Below, one piece after another: positions 17,172 to 25,563 of a stretch of 64,000 bases of DNA. Position numbers and translations under genes: made by a program. Position 1 is the stretch's first letter. Each line of letters starts with the position of its first letter. The notes beneath the pieces were generated by a model. That model saw nothing but the letters and a program-made list of their open reading frames with translations, made no database searches and was not told where the DNA came from. Origin of the DNA: Arthrobacter sp. SPG23 (lineage in GTDB: Bacteria > Actinomycetota > Actinomycetes > Actinomycetales > Micrococcaceae); contig NZ_JYCN01000017.1 of assembly GCF_000876655.1 (NCBI RefSeq), positions 124,001 to 188,000 on the forward strand. Direction: 5' to 3'.

Positions 17172-17975
17172 CTAGATCCACTTCGGTGCTGCGGGCACCT
17201 CGGGCAGGTCAGCGTCCGACGCCGGTGGAGCGGCGTCCGTTCCCGTGCCGGCTGGTGCTGCGGTGCTCGTTGCCGTCACACCGTGGGTGCCGCGGCCGGT
17301 GGCCCATTGGGTGATGGCGGCGAGCGGGCCGGAGATTACTGTTGGTGCTTCGGCGGTTGTGTCGCCGAAGGTCATCCCGCCCGGCTGGTCGGTGACTTTG
17401 ATGAGCAGGCCGGTGTCGGTGCCGCGGGTGTGCCAGGCACTGGTGATGTCCGCCAAAAGCCGGGACAGGACGGGGGCGGGGATGTCGGTGAAGGTGGCGC
17501 CGTTGTCCAGGTCCACGGCGTGGACCCAGACTTCGCGGGTCCGCATCCACACGGTTTCCTCGGCCGGGACGATCCGGCCCTGGGCTGTTTTGACTTTGTG
17601 GTGCCAGGCTTCTGCCGGGAGGTCCCGCCATTCGACGTTCAGGTGCACGGCGGAGTGGTCGAACAGGTGCCGCAGCGCGATCGGCGGAAGGGTTGCCCCG
17701 AAATTGATTTCGTGGTCGCGCACCGACGTGGAGGCGTACATGGGCGTCTCCACGCCGGTGGCTGCCCACTCGATGAGCCGCGCGATGGCCCGCGCGTTGT
17801 AGCCGATGTGGGCCGTTACGTGCCGCCGGGTCCAGCCCGGCAGCAGCGAGTCCCCATCGAGGTCCGCGTCGGAGAGCTCGTTGAGCTTGCGGGCGAAGAA
17901 CGCCGTGCCCCGCCGTGCCTGCAGCAAACCCTCAAGGAGCTGCGGGTCGGTGGTCTGGTCGTGGCGGGCGACCAT
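17172..17975 (-). CDS. Mycothiol-dependent maleylpyruvate isomerase
   Basis: 267-aa enzyme converting maleylpyruvate to fumarylpyruvate with mycothiol as cofactor, in the gentisate branch. It has the DinB-like four-helix N-terminal domain. The probable zinc ligands H52 (GWTRRHVTAHIG), E148 and H152 (RTREVWVHAVD) correspond to H52/E144/H148 of the Corynebacterium glutamicum enzyme as I recall it. The C-terminal domain ends with a Pro/Ala-rich tail. It is the last gene of the operon; its ATG overlaps the fumarylpyruvate hydrolase stop by 1 nt (TGATG). Presence of this enzyme implies a mycothiol-producing actinobacterium. Confidence 0.93.
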   Translation of the reverse strand: MVARHDQTTDPQLLEGLLQARRGTAFFARKLNELSDADLDGDSLLPGWTRRHVTAHIGYNARAIARLIEWAATGVETPMYASTSVRDHEINFGATLPPIALRHLFDHSAVHLNVEWRDLPAEAWHHKVKTAQGRIVPAEETVWMRTREVWVHAVDLDNGATFTDIPAPVLSRLLADITSAWHTRGTDTGLLIKVTDQPGGMTFGDTTAEAPTVISGPLAAITQWATGRGTHGVTATSTAAPAGTGTDAAPPASDADLPEVPAAPKWI

Positions 17976-18802
17976 CAGGCTTCCTTGACCACGCGGTTGC
18001 TCAGCTGGCCCAGGCCCTCGATGGTGGTGACCAGGATCTGGCCTTCCTGCAGGTAGCGCTTGGGATCCTGGGCGTGGCCGACGCCGCCGGGGGTGCCGGT
18101 CGCGATCACATCCCCGGGGTTCAGCGTGATGATCGTGGAGATGTAGGAGACCAGGAACTCCGGGGTGAACACGAGGTCCCCGGTGGGGGTGCTCTGCTGG
18201 ACCTCGCCGTCCACGGCCGAGGTCATCAGGGGACCTGCGGTGAACTCATCCTGGGTGACCAGGGCGGGGCCGAACGGGGTGGAGTTCTCCCAGGTCTTGC
18301 CCTGGAGCCACTGGATGGTGCGGAACTGGTAGTCGCGCATGGACACATCGTTCAGCACGGAGTACCCGGCGATGTGGTCCTTGGCGTCGGCTTCGCTGAT
18401 CCGGCGGCCCTTCTTGCCGATCACCACGGCGAGTTCGGCTTCCCAGTCCACGGTGTCCGATTCCTGCGGCAGCGCCAGGTCATCGTTGGGGCCGATGAGG
18501 GATTCCTGGTACTTCGCGAACAGGGTGGGGTACTCCGGGATTTCCCGGCCCATTTCCTTGATGTGGTTCCGGTAGTTGTGGCCCACACAGATGATCTTGC
18601 CCGGGAACGGGACCACCGGGGCGAGGTCGGCGCCCTCGGCCGGATGCGTCGCGCCGTTCGCGGCGGCGGCGATGGACTCCCAGGCGGAATCCTTCAGGAG
18701 CGCTCCCACATCGGAGAACCCGTCGATTTCGGTCAGGGTGGTCCCGTCCTGGCGGACAGCCCGGGTCGTGCCGTTGCCGGTGCGGAGGGTGAGGAGTCTC
18801 AT
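17975..18802 (-). CDS. Fumarylacetoacetate hydrolase family protein, probable fumarylpyruvate hydrolase
   Basis: 275-aa FAH-fold hydrolase expected to split fumarylpyruvate into fumarate and pyruvate, the last step of the gentisate pathway. Family signatures are CVGHNYRNHIKEMG (about 73-86), the metal-binding acidic residues around DWEAELAVVIGKKGR and YSVLNDVSMRDYQ, and the late TGTPGGVG. Length is typical for the small FAH-domain enzymes. It overlaps the dioxygenase stop by 4 nt (ATGA) and the isomerase start by 1 nt, so all three genes are translationally coupled. Substrate is assigned from context; sequence alone would allow other acylpyruvases. Confidence 0.9.
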   Translation of the reverse strand: MRLLTLRTGNGTTRAVRQDGTTLTEIDGFSDVGALLKDSAWESIAAAANGATHPAEGADLAPVVPFPGKIICVGHNYRNHIKEMGREIPEYPTLFAKYQESLIGPNDDLALPQESDTVDWEAELAVVIGKKGRRISEADAKDHIAGYSVLNDVSMRDYQFRTIQWLQGKTWENSTPFGPALVTQDEFTAGPLMTSAVDGEVQQSTPTGDLVFTPEFLVSYISTIITLNPGDVIATGTPGGVGHAQDPKRYLQEGQILVTTIEGLGQLSNRVVKEA

Positions 18803-19932
18803 GCGTTCTTGCGTCCTTCGATGTAGGTGCGGTTGAAGTTCAGTCGTTCGAAAATGGGGGCGTCACTGAACCGGAAGAGGTCGAATTCGCTCCCGGCCTG
18901 CAGGGACCACTCGGCCCAGGACGGGACAACGAAAAGGTCGCCCTTTTCCAGGTTCCTGGTTTCGCCGTTCAGGACCACGGAACCGGTTCCTTCGAAGACC
19001 TGCCAGACGCTGGAGCCGACCTCACGGACGCCCTGGGTGGACGCGCCGGTGCGGAGGCGATGGAACTCGGCCCGGATGGTGGGCATCACGTCCCCGCCCG
19101 TGGTGGGGTTCGTGTACCGGACGGCGGCGTGGCCCTGGGACACGGTGGCCGGGTGGCCCTCGTCCTCAAGCAAAAGCTGCTCGCGCAGGGCCCGGTCGGT
19201 GTATTCCCAGCGGTACGCCGCGATGGGGGAGCTGGTGGTGTCATCCAGGCCCGAAAGCGGACGCAGCCCCGGGTGGGCCCAGAGCCGCTCGGAGCGGGAG
19301 ATGTCCGGGGTGGCCTCATCGGTGACCCGTTCGGTGCCGAACTCGAAGAACCCCGCGTCGGCGTAGTGCACGAACGGAATGTCCAGCCCGTCGATCCAGG
19401 CCATCGGCTCATCAGTGTCATTGTGGTGGCCGTGGAAGTTCCAGCCCGGGGTCAGCAGGAAATCACCGCGGGACATCCGGACCGGGTCCCCGTTCACCAC
19501 GGTCCACACGCCTTCGCCCTCGACGACGAAGCGGAAGGCGTTCTGCGAGTGGCGGTGCTCCGGGGCGGTCTCGCGGGCACCGAGGTACTGGATCGCAGCC
19601 CACAGCGTCGGGGTGGCGTACGGGGTACCGGCAAGGCCGGGGTTGGCCAGGGCAATGGCGCGGCGTTCCCCGCCGCGGCCCACGGGCACCAGGTCACCGG
19701 CACGGGCGGCCAGCGGATACAGGTCGCTCCAGCGCCACACATGCGGCACCGCCTTCGGGGACGGGACCATCGGCATCAAATCCGCGATCTCAGTCCACAA
19801 AGGAATCAGGTTCTCCCGGTCAAAATCCCGGTACAGCTCTTTCAGCTGGGCAGCTTCTTCGGGCGTCGGCTCCGGAGCAGTGTGCCCCGCGGCCACTGAT
19901 TCATGAGTCGTGTTCTCGGCGCTGATGGACAC
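18799..19932 (-). CDS. Gentisate 1,2-dioxygenase
   Basis: 377-aa bicupin Fe(II) dioxygenase that opens gentisate to maleylpyruvate. The first cupin carries the metal site: H126 and H128 in APEHRHSQNAF and H167 in PGWNFHGHH. The second cupin (about 255-365) lacks a complete His set, as usual for the family. The start is GTG 19932, with AGGAGG 5 nt upstream. It is the first gene of the operon with the fumarylpyruvate hydrolase and the maleylpyruvate isomerase. A promoter TTGGGG-N18-TAGAGT and an IclR-type dyad lie upstream, consistent with activation by the adjacent IclR regulator. Confidence 0.94.
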   Translation of the reverse strand: MSISAENTTHESVAAGHTAPEPTPEEAAQLKELYRDFDRENLIPLWTEIADLMPMVPSPKAVPHVWRWSDLYPLAARAGDLVPVGRGGERRAIALANPGLAGTPYATPTLWAAIQYLGARETAPEHRHSQNAFRFVVEGEGVWTVVNGDPVRMSRGDFLLTPGWNFHGHHNDTDEPMAWIDGLDIPFVHYADAGFFEFGTERVTDEATPDISRSERLWAHPGLRPLSGLDDTTSSPIAAYRWEYTDRALREQLLLEDEGHPATVSQGHAAVRYTNPTTGGDVMPTIRAEFHRLRTGASTQGVREVGSSVWQVFEGTGSVVLNGETRNLEKGDLFVVPSWAEWSLQAGSEFDLFRFSDAPIFERLNFNRTYIEGRKNA

Positions 19933-19975
19933 GTGGGCCTCCTCGATAGGTCAGAACGGTTCTTGGCGTAGTTCG

Positions 19976-20005
19976 ACTCTACGGATGCCGTGGTGTGACC
20001 CCCAA
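19976..20005 (-). promoter_or_regulatory. Promoter of the gentisate operon
   Basis: On the minus strand, TTGGGG (20005-20000), 18-nt spacer, TAGAGT (19981-19976). Predicted +1 near 19969 gives a leader of about 37 nt before GTG 19932. The -35 is weak, fitting an activated promoter. Confidence 0.45.
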
Positions 20006-20008
20006 CAT

Positions 20009-20025
20009 ATTCTGCTGGGCAGAAT
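20009..20025. promoter_or_regulatory. IclR-type operator at the gentisate promoter
   Basis: Perfect dyad ATTCTGC-TGG-GCAGAAT. It is centred about 48 nt upstream of the predicted +1, directly behind the -35, an activator position. The core TTCTG-N5-CAGAA recurs at the IclR start (20899-20913). Confidence 0.6.
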
Positions 20026-20072
20026 TGACTGAGCGGTCCGACGGCGGGACCTGCGGGCGCCTTGCCCGGTGT

Positions 20073-20906
20073 TCAGTCCGGCTCGGCCGGATTTGCTGCG
20101 ATGTCGATTTCCAGCTGCCGGCAGGTTTCCCGCAGGGCGGGCACCAGCCCGGCGTCAAACACCCTGCGGAAGCGGGTCGCGGGGGTGGCCACGCTGAGCG
20201 CGCCCACCACCTTCCCGTGCCTGTTGTGCAGGGCGATCCCGAGGGCGCTCACACCTTCCTCGGTTCCTTCGAAGTTGGCGGCGAAGCCGTTGTTGCGGAT
20301 CGACTCCAGCTCGCGCAGGAATGCCGGGTACTCCGCAGCCGCGATGGTGTCCCCGCCGATCTCTGCGTTGTTGCTGCGGAAGAGCTGGTCGATCATGGGA
20401 ACATCCAGTTCGGCGAGCATGGCCTTGCCCCCGGAGGTCCTGTTGGCGGGCATCACCGTTCCCTGCCGGTCACCGACCCGCAACACGTTGTTCCCTTCCA
20501 CGGTGCCCAGGAAACGTACTTTCGTACCCACCCTCACCATGAGGTTGACGGTCTCGTTCAGCTGCGCGGAGAGCAGTTCCATGTGCGGCTGGGCGAGCGA
20601 GCGAAGCAGCCGGGTCCAGCTCAGCCCCGCCGGCCCCACGCCCATTGCCGGGCCGGGCACATAGCGCCGGGTTTCATCCTGGACGGCGAAACCCCGGTAA
20701 ACCAGCATTGCCAGGAGGCGGTGGGCAGTGGAAGGGGCCACGCCCAGCTCCTCGGCGGCGTCCTTGAGGCGCAGCGCTCCACCGTCACGGAGCAGCTGCA
20801 GGAGCTGCAGCGCGTTGTCGACCGCCTCAATGGAATAGGTGGGCCGCTTCTGCACTGGTTTCCGGGCTGATCTGGATGCCGGTTTGGGGGTTTGCTGTTT
20901 CTGCAC
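20073..20906 (-). CDS. IclR-family regulator of the gentisate cluster
   Basis: 277-aa transcription factor. A basic N-terminal tail is followed by the IclR winged helix (about 24-88: AVDNALQLLQLLRDGG, LKDAAEELGVAPSTAHRLL) and the ligand-binding domain, including RTSGGKAMLAELD and the late SALGIALHNRHGKVVGALSV segment. It lies between the two catabolic units and is co-oriented with the dioxygenase operon, 140 nt upstream of it. The GTG start at 20906 has no ribosome-binding site but sits 6 nt after a TAGAAT -10 box, so a leaderless mRNA is likely. A second GTG at codon 17 is possible. Likely effectors are 3-hydroxybenzoate or gentisate (inference). Confidence 0.9.
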   Translation of the reverse strand: MQKQQTPKPASRSARKPVQKRPTYSIEAVDNALQLLQLLRDGGALRLKDAAEELGVAPSTAHRLLAMLVYRGFAVQDETRRYVPGPAMGVGPAGLSWTRLLRSLAQPHMELLSAQLNETVNLMVRVGTKVRFLGTVEGNNVLRVGDRQGTVMPANRTSGGKAMLAELDVPMIDQLFRSNNAEIGGDTIAAAEYPAFLRELESIRNNGFAANFEGTEEGVSALGIALHNRHGKVVGALSVATPATRFRRVFDAGLVPALRETCRQLEIDIAANPAEPD

Positions 20907-20913
20907 ATCAGAA
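20899..20913. promoter_or_regulatory. IclR-type operator over the IclR start
   Basis: TTCTG-CACAT-CAGAA, the same TTCTG-N5-CAGAA core as at 20010-20024. It covers the predicted IclR +1/start codon and lies between the -35 and -10 regions of the divergent transporter promoter, a repressing position. Confidence 0.55.
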
Positions 20914-20918
20914 TTCTA
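20913..20918 (-). promoter_or_regulatory. -10 box TAGAAT, leaderless promoter
   Basis: On the minus strand TAGAAT is followed by 6 nt and the GTG start of the IclR gene. Confidence 0.55.
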
Positions 20919-20922
20919 TTGT
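20917..20922 (+). promoter_or_regulatory. Possible -10 box TATTGT for the transporter/hydroxylase operon
   Basis: TANNNT hexamer reading toward the MFS gene, overlapping the divergent IclR -10. Predicted +1 near 20929. The -35 is not convincing. Confidence 0.3.
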
Positions 20923-21024
20923 GGTTCACCTTCCCTGGCCATGACAGTAGTGGCATGAATCACACAACTTCCGCTGCAGCGCCGCAACGGTCCTCTCAAG
21001 GGGATCCCGTCCCCACTTCCGCTG

Positions 21025-22302
21025 ATGGGCCTGCATTCGCGGTTTTCCAAAGCGTCGGCCGCGGCCGTCCTCGTCTGCTGGCTGTTGGTGGTCTTCGATG
21101 GCTACGATCTCATCGTCTACGGCACTGTCCAGTCTTCGCTGATCTCCGAGACCGGCTGGGGCCTGAACAAGGCCACCGCCGGGACCATCGGGTCCATGGC
21201 CTTCCTCGGCATGATGATCGGAGCGATCTTCGCCGGCCGGATGGCTGACTCGTGGGGTCGACGCCGCACCATTCTGGGGTGCGCCGTGGTCTTCTCGGTC
21301 TTCACCGCCCTCTGTGCCTTCGCTCCCAACGCTGCCGTCTTCGGCGGCCTGCGGCTCCTCGCCGGCATCGGGCTTGGCGGCCTGGTGCCCTCGGCGAACG
21401 CCCTCGTTGCTGAACTCGTCCCCACCAAGTGGCGGTCCACCATTGCCACCCTGATGATGTCCGGTGTACCGATCGGCGGATCCATCGCCGCCCTTGTCGG
21501 CATCCAGCTGATTCCAGCCTTCGGGTGGCAGGCCATGTTCCTCGTGGCCGTGCTGGCCCTGGTGATCGTGGTGCCGCTGGGACTGAAATACCTCCCGGAG
21601 ACGCTGGTGCCGGTCAGTGCGGCCGAGAAGGCCGCCCGCAAGGCTGCGGGCAGTGCCGGCACGATGAAGGAACCGTCCGGTTTCTCCTCCTTGCTCCGCG
21701 CCCCGTACCTGGGCGTCAGCATGCTGTTTGCCCTGGCGACGATCGCCACCCTGTTCGCCTGGTACGGACTCGGAACCTGGCTGCCCAACCTGATGCAGCT
21801 GGCGGGTTACAACCTCGGTTCCGCCCTGACCTTCGCGTTGGCCCTCAACCTGGGTGCGGTGGCCGGTTCGGTCATCACGGCCTGGGCCGGGACCCGCTTC
21901 GGTCCGGTGCCGACTGCCATCGCAGCGGCCGCCGTCGCCGCCGTCGCGCTGGTGGTCCTCATCACGGGACCGTCCGTCACCGTCGTGTACCTCATGCTGG
22001 TCCTTGCCGGCGTCGGCACCCACGGCACGCAGTGCCTCATCATCGCCGCCGTCGCAAGCCACTACCCCGGCCACCTGCGGGGAACCGCCCTGGGTTGGGC
22101 GCTGGGGACGGGCCGTATCGGCGCCGTCGTCGCGCCCCAGGTGGGCGGACTCCTCCTCGCTGCCGGACTCGGCGTCAATTCCAATTTCCTCGCCTTCGCC
22201 GGTGCAGCCGCCATTGCAGCGGTCCTGCTGGCCGCCGTCGGCATCAAACTCAAGTCGAAACTCTCACCCTCACCCTCACCAACAGGAGTAAGCAATGTCT
22301 GA
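21025..22302 (+). CDS. MFS aromatic-acid transporter (AAHS family)
   Basis: 425-aa, 12-helix major facilitator of the aromatic acid:H+ symporter type, expected to import 3-hydroxybenzoate or gentisate. The first helix carries the family motif DGYDLIVYG; the MFS loop 2-3 motif GRMADSWGRR and the helix-6/7 region PETLVPVS are present. The conserved Asp of DGYD is intact. ATG 21025 lacks a ribosome-binding site. A different-frame ATG at 20955 opens a plausible N-terminus (MNHTTSAAAPQR...) that could join this frame by a 1-nt shift near 21024, so the true N-terminus is uncertain. The stop overlaps the hydroxylase start by 8 nt. Confidence 0.9.
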   Translation: MGLHSRFSKASAAAVLVCWLLVVFDGYDLIVYGTVQSSLISETGWGLNKATAGTIGSMAFLGMMIGAIFAGRMADSWGRRRTILGCAVVFSVFTALCAFAPNAAVFGGLRLLAGIGLGGLVPSANALVAELVPTKWRSTIATLMMSGVPIGGSIAALVGIQLIPAFGWQAMFLVAVLALVIVVPLGLKYLPETLVPVSAAEKAARKAAGSAGTMKEPSGFSSLLRAPYLGVSMLFALATIATLFAWYGLGTWLPNLMQLAGYNLGSALTFALALNLGAVAGSVITAWAGTRFGPVPTAIAAAAVAAVALVVLITGPSVTVVYLMLVLAGVGTHGTQCLIIAAVASHYPGHLRGTALGWALGTGRIGAVVAPQVGGLLLAAGLGVNSNFLAFAGAAAIAAVLLAAVGIKLKSKLSPSPSPTGVSNV

Positions 22303-23545
22303 GCACGCCACGTCCACCGATGTCCTCGTCATCGGAGGGGGAATGGCCGGACTGGCCGGAGCCCTCGCGCTGCGTGAAAACGGCGCCAACGTCACCCTCG
22401 TGGAGCGCGCTCCGGAATTCGGCGAGGTCGGCGCGGGCCTGCAGATGGCCCCCAACGCCTCCCGCGTCCTTCGGCGCTGGGGACTGCTTGAGAAAGCGCT
22501 GGAAATCGGTGTCCAGCCCAAGCACCTGGTCTTCCGCGACGCCGTCACCGGCGAGGAGCTCACCCGCCAGACCCTCGGCGCGGGATTCGAGGAACGCTAC
22601 GGCGCACCCTACGTCGTGATCCACCGCAGCGACCTGCACCGGGTCCTGCTCGAAGGCTGCGAAGCTGCCGGCGTCACGCTCGTCAACGACGTCATGGTTG
22701 AGAGCGTCGAAACCGTGAACGGCCGAGGCGTGGCGCACACAGCCGCAGGCGTTGACTACGAAGCCGACGTCGTGATTGGTGCCGACGGTCTCCGGTCCAC
22801 CCTCCGCCCGCTCGTGGCCAACGACGAGCCCGTCTCCTCGGCCTACGTCGCCTACCGCGGCACGGTGCCGATCACCGAGAACACCCCCAAGGCCGACCTT
22901 GAGGACGTCATCGTCTACCTCGGCCCCGACTGCCACCTGGTGCAGTACCCGCTGCGCAAGGGCGAGCTGCTGAACACAGTGGCCGTCTTCAAGTCGCCGT
23001 CCTTCGAAGCCGGTGTTGAGCAGTACGGCGGAGTGGACGAGCTAGAGGCAGCCTACAAGGACTGCGTCCCGGTCGTTCAGGAAGCTCTGAAGAACCTGGC
23101 TACCGGCATCCGCTGGCCCATGTACGACCGCGACCCGATCGAAAACTGGGTTGCCGGCCGGATGGTGCTGATGGGCGACGCAGCGCACCCGATGCTCCAG
23201 TACCTCGCCCAGGGCGCCTGCCAGGCGCTTGAGGACGCCGCCGTGCTGCAGGACGCGAGCATGGGCACTGTCTTCACCGCCGAAGGCGTCAACCCGGACG
23301 CCTGGGACGGTGCCATCAAGGAGTTCAACAACATCCGCGCCGGCCGCACCGCCCGCGTCCAGCGCACCGCCCGCGTCTGGGGCGAATCGTGGCACGTCTC
23401 CGGCCTGGCCCGCACACTGCGTAACCTGCTCTTCAAGAGCCGCAAGGACAACGACTTCCAGTACAACGACTGGCTGTACGGCCAGGAGGGCGAGGGAGTT
23501 CCCGCCGCCAAGAGCGCGGCAGCGGCGGCGAAAGTCCCCGCCTGA
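22295..23545 (+). CDS. 3-Hydroxybenzoate 6-hydroxylase (FAD monooxygenase)
   Basis: 416-aa class A flavoprotein monooxygenase expected to convert 3-hydroxybenzoate to gentisate using NAD(P)H and O2. The FAD dinucleotide motif is GGGMAG (residues 14-19), the DG motif is VIGADGLRST, and the GD motif is LMGDAAHPMLQYLAQGA. Salicylate-hydroxylase-like proteins share these motifs; the neighbouring gentisate operon and transporter favour the 3-hydroxybenzoate assignment. ATG 22295 has an AGGAG site 6 nt upstream, inside the end of the transporter gene, so translation is coupled. A strong terminator hairpin follows at 23577-23612. Confidence 0.92.
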   Translation: MSEHATSTDVLVIGGGMAGLAGALALRENGANVTLVERAPEFGEVGAGLQMAPNASRVLRRWGLLEKALEIGVQPKHLVFRDAVTGEELTRQTLGAGFEERYGAPYVVIHRSDLHRVLLEGCEAAGVTLVNDVMVESVETVNGRGVAHTAAGVDYEADVVIGADGLRSTLRPLVANDEPVSSAYVAYRGTVPITENTPKADLEDVIVYLGPDCHLVQYPLRKGELLNTVAVFKSPSFEAGVEQYGGVDELEAAYKDCVPVVQEALKNLATGIRWPMYDRDPIENWVAGRMVLMGDAAHPMLQYLAQGACQALEDAAVLQDASMGTVFTAEGVNPDAWDGAIKEFNNIRAGRTARVQRTARVWGESWHVSGLARTLRNLLFKSRKDNDFQYNDWLYGQEGEGVPAAKSAAAAAKVPA

Positions 23546-23576
23546 TCTTCCGCCCCAGGCATAGCGCAGCACCCTG

Positions 23577-23612
23577 AAAAGTGCCGGACACCATTCTGTG
23601 TCCGGTACTTTT
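23577..23612 (+). terminator. Rho-independent terminator of the hydroxylase operon
   Basis: 15-bp stem with one G-T pair (arms AAAAGTGCCGGACAC and GTGTCCGGTACTTTT) and a 6-nt loop, ending in a short T run. Confidence 0.85.
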
Positions 23613-23690
23613 CCGTTTGGTGCCGTATTGCCCGCCCCACGGCCCCTCGGTAACGTTTTTGGTGGGGCTCCTGGACGAGAGGACGCGGCC

Positions 23691-24185
23691 GTGAGGAATG
23701 TCTCCCTCTACCTGGACGTGGACGGCGTGATTTGCCCGTTCGGGGCCGCCGGGGCCACGGACTGGGGGAGCCCGTGGCGGACCTCCGACGCCGGCCTTCT
23801 TGAAGTGACGTACGCCGGGGAGCTCGTGGAATCCCTCAACGCGCTGGCCGTGACACCCGGCCTCCGGTGCGTCTGGCTTACCAGCTGGGAGGAGATGGCG
23901 CCGGACTACCTGTGCCCCGCCATCGGGCTGGCAGGACGGGAATGGCCCGTCCTTGCCAGCGATGGATTGGGCGGCGGCGGTGGCTGGTGGAAGCTGCAGG
24001 CCCTGCAACGGGACATCGAGGCGTCGGCACCGGACCGTGCCGTGTGGATCGACGACCAACTCGATTTCGAAGCTGAGGCCCGCGCGTGGGCGTCCGTCCT
24101 CGGCAGGAGACTGCTGCTGATTTCACCGCATCCCAGACGGGGATTGTCCCGCGCTGAACTGGAGGCCGTGCGTGCTTTCCTTTGA
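23691..24185 (+). CDS. HAD-like hydrolase-fold protein, function unknown
   Basis: 164-aa protein with the haloacid-dehalogenase fold signature: N-terminal YLDVDGVICPFG (motif I), VWLTSWEE (motif II Thr/Ser) and VWIDDQLDFEA (motif IV acidic pair). Motif III Lys is probably the one in GWWKLQAL. The small size and lack of a cap domain match an uncharacterised actinobacterial HAD family often annotated only as HAD domain protein. GTG 23691 is chosen for the AGAGGA site 7 nt upstream; an in-frame extension would run back into the preceding terminator. It is a stand-alone gene between the hydroxybenzoate operon and the phosphate transporter. Substrate is unknown. Confidence 0.8.
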   Translation: MRNVSLYLDVDGVICPFGAAGATDWGSPWRTSDAGLLEVTYAGELVESLNALAVTPGLRCVWLTSWEEMAPDYLCPAIGLAGREWPVLASDGLGGGGGWWKLQALQRDIEASAPDRAVWIDDQLDFEAEARAWASVLGRRLLLISPHPRRGLSRAELEAVRAFL

Positions 24186-24354
24186 CCGCTGGTTGTTTTG
24201 TCCTCAGGGCGTTGACGCGTACGATCGTTAGGGTTTCAAGCCCCTTCCGAACAACAACACGTGAATCTCCGGCAAACATCCGGGTAATGCTGCGTGCGGA
24301 CAGGGCACGGGGAAGTGGAACTGCTGACCGTCGACTCTGCAGATTGGGCAACAG

Positions 24355-25563
24355 GTGGAAATCACCTTCATGGTGGCGCTGGTAATAGCGCTGGCACTTT
24401 TTTTCGACTTCACCAACGGCTTTCATGACACCGCCAATGCAATGGCTACGCCCATCGCCACCGGTGCCATCAAACCCAAGACGGCAGTTGCCTTGGCAGC
24501 AGTCCTGAACCTGGTCGGAGCGTTCCTTTCCACGGAAGTGGCCAAGACGGTTTCCGGCGGAATCATCAAGGAAGGTTCAGACGGCATTCAGATCACCCCG
24601 GACATCATTTTCGCCGGTCTGATGGGCGCCATCCTTTGGAACATGATCACGTGGCTGAAGGGCCTGCCGTCTAGTTCGTCGCACGCCCTCTTCGGCGGGC
24701 TGATCGGGGCCGCGATCGCCGGCATCGGCATCCATTCGGTGAACTTCGAATCCCTCATGCAGAAGGTCATCCTTCCCGCCATCTTCGCCCCGGTCATCGC
24801 CGGCGGAGTGGCCTACGTCTGTACCCGCCTTGCGTACGCGCTGACGTCCCGTCACGATCCTGAGACCGGCAGCAAGCTCACGCAGAAGCGCGGTGGTTTC
24901 CGAACCGGCCAGATCTTCACGTCCAGCCTGGTGGCCCTGGCGCACGGCACCAACGATGCGCAGAAGACCATGGGCATCATCACCCTGGTGCTCATCGCCG
25001 CCGGAACGCAGGCGCCGGGCTCAGGCCCGCAGTTCTGGGTCATTGCAGCCTGTGCGTTCGCCATTGCCATCGGCACGTATGCCGGCGGCTGGCGGATCAT
25101 CCGCACCATGGGCTCGGGCCTCACCGACGTCAAGCCCGCCCAGGGCTTCGCAGCGGAAGCCAGCACGGCCTCGGCCATTCTCGCGTCCTCGCACCTGGGC
25201 TTCGCGCTGTCCACCACCCAGGTGGCCTCCGGATCAGTGATTGGTTCCGGGCTTGGCCGCAAGGGCACCTCGGTGCGCTGGGGCACTGCCGGTCGCATCG
25301 CCGTCGGCTGGCTTTTCACCCTCCCGGCCGCCGGAATCGTCGGTGCCCTGACCGCCCTGCTCGTGATGACCGGACCCGTGGGGGTAATCATTGCCGCCGT
25401 TGCCGGGACCGGTGCAGTGCTGTTCATGTTCCTCCACTCCCGCAAGTCCCATGTGGGCCACCACAACGCCGTGGAGGTCGAGGAAGCAGGGCAGGCCGTC
25501 CGCTTCCGCAAGAAGAAGGCACTGGCCGCCAGCCGCGCCAACAAGCTGAAGGGTGGCAACTAA
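24355..25563 (+). CDS. PiT-family low-affinity inorganic phosphate permease
   Basis: 402-aa inner-membrane Pi:cation symporter. The duplicated family signature is clear: FDFTNGFHDTANAMAT (about 17-32) and LVALAHGTNDAQKTMG (about 197-212). There are about 10 predicted helices and a basic, cytoplasmic C-terminal tail (KKKALAASRANKLKGGN). GTG 24355 gives the family's usual MEITF-like N-terminus. ATG 24370, with AGGTGGA 10 nt upstream, is an alternative that would shorten it by 5 residues. The next gene starts immediately after the stop, with no spacer, so the two are co-transcribed. No Pho-box could be identified upstream. Confidence 0.92.
   Translation: MEITFMVALVIALALFFDFTNGFHDTANAMATPIATGAIKPKTAVALAAVLNLVGAFLSTEVAKTVSGGIIKEGSDGIQITPDIIFAGLMGAILWNMITWLKGLPSSSSHALFGGLIGAAIAGIGIHSVNFESLMQKVILPAIFAPVIAGGVAYVCTRLAYALTSRHDPETGSKLTQKRGGFRTGQIFTSSLVALAHGTNDAQKTMGIITLVLIAAGTQAPGSGPQFWVIAACAFAIAIGTYAGGWRIIRTMGSGLTDVKPAQGFAAEASTASAILASSHLGFALSTTQVASGSVIGSGLGRKGTSVRWGTAGRIAVGWLFTLPAAGIVGALTALLVMTGPVGVIIAAVAGTGAVLFMFLHSRKSHVGHHNAVEVEEAGQAVRFRKKKALAASRANKLKGGN

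Noticed and set aside
22255..22282. CTCACC tandem repeat at the transporter C-terminus as a slippage locus
   Set aside because: Only about three imperfect units; the reading frame and the overlap with the hydroxylase gene are intact, so nothing supports phase variation.
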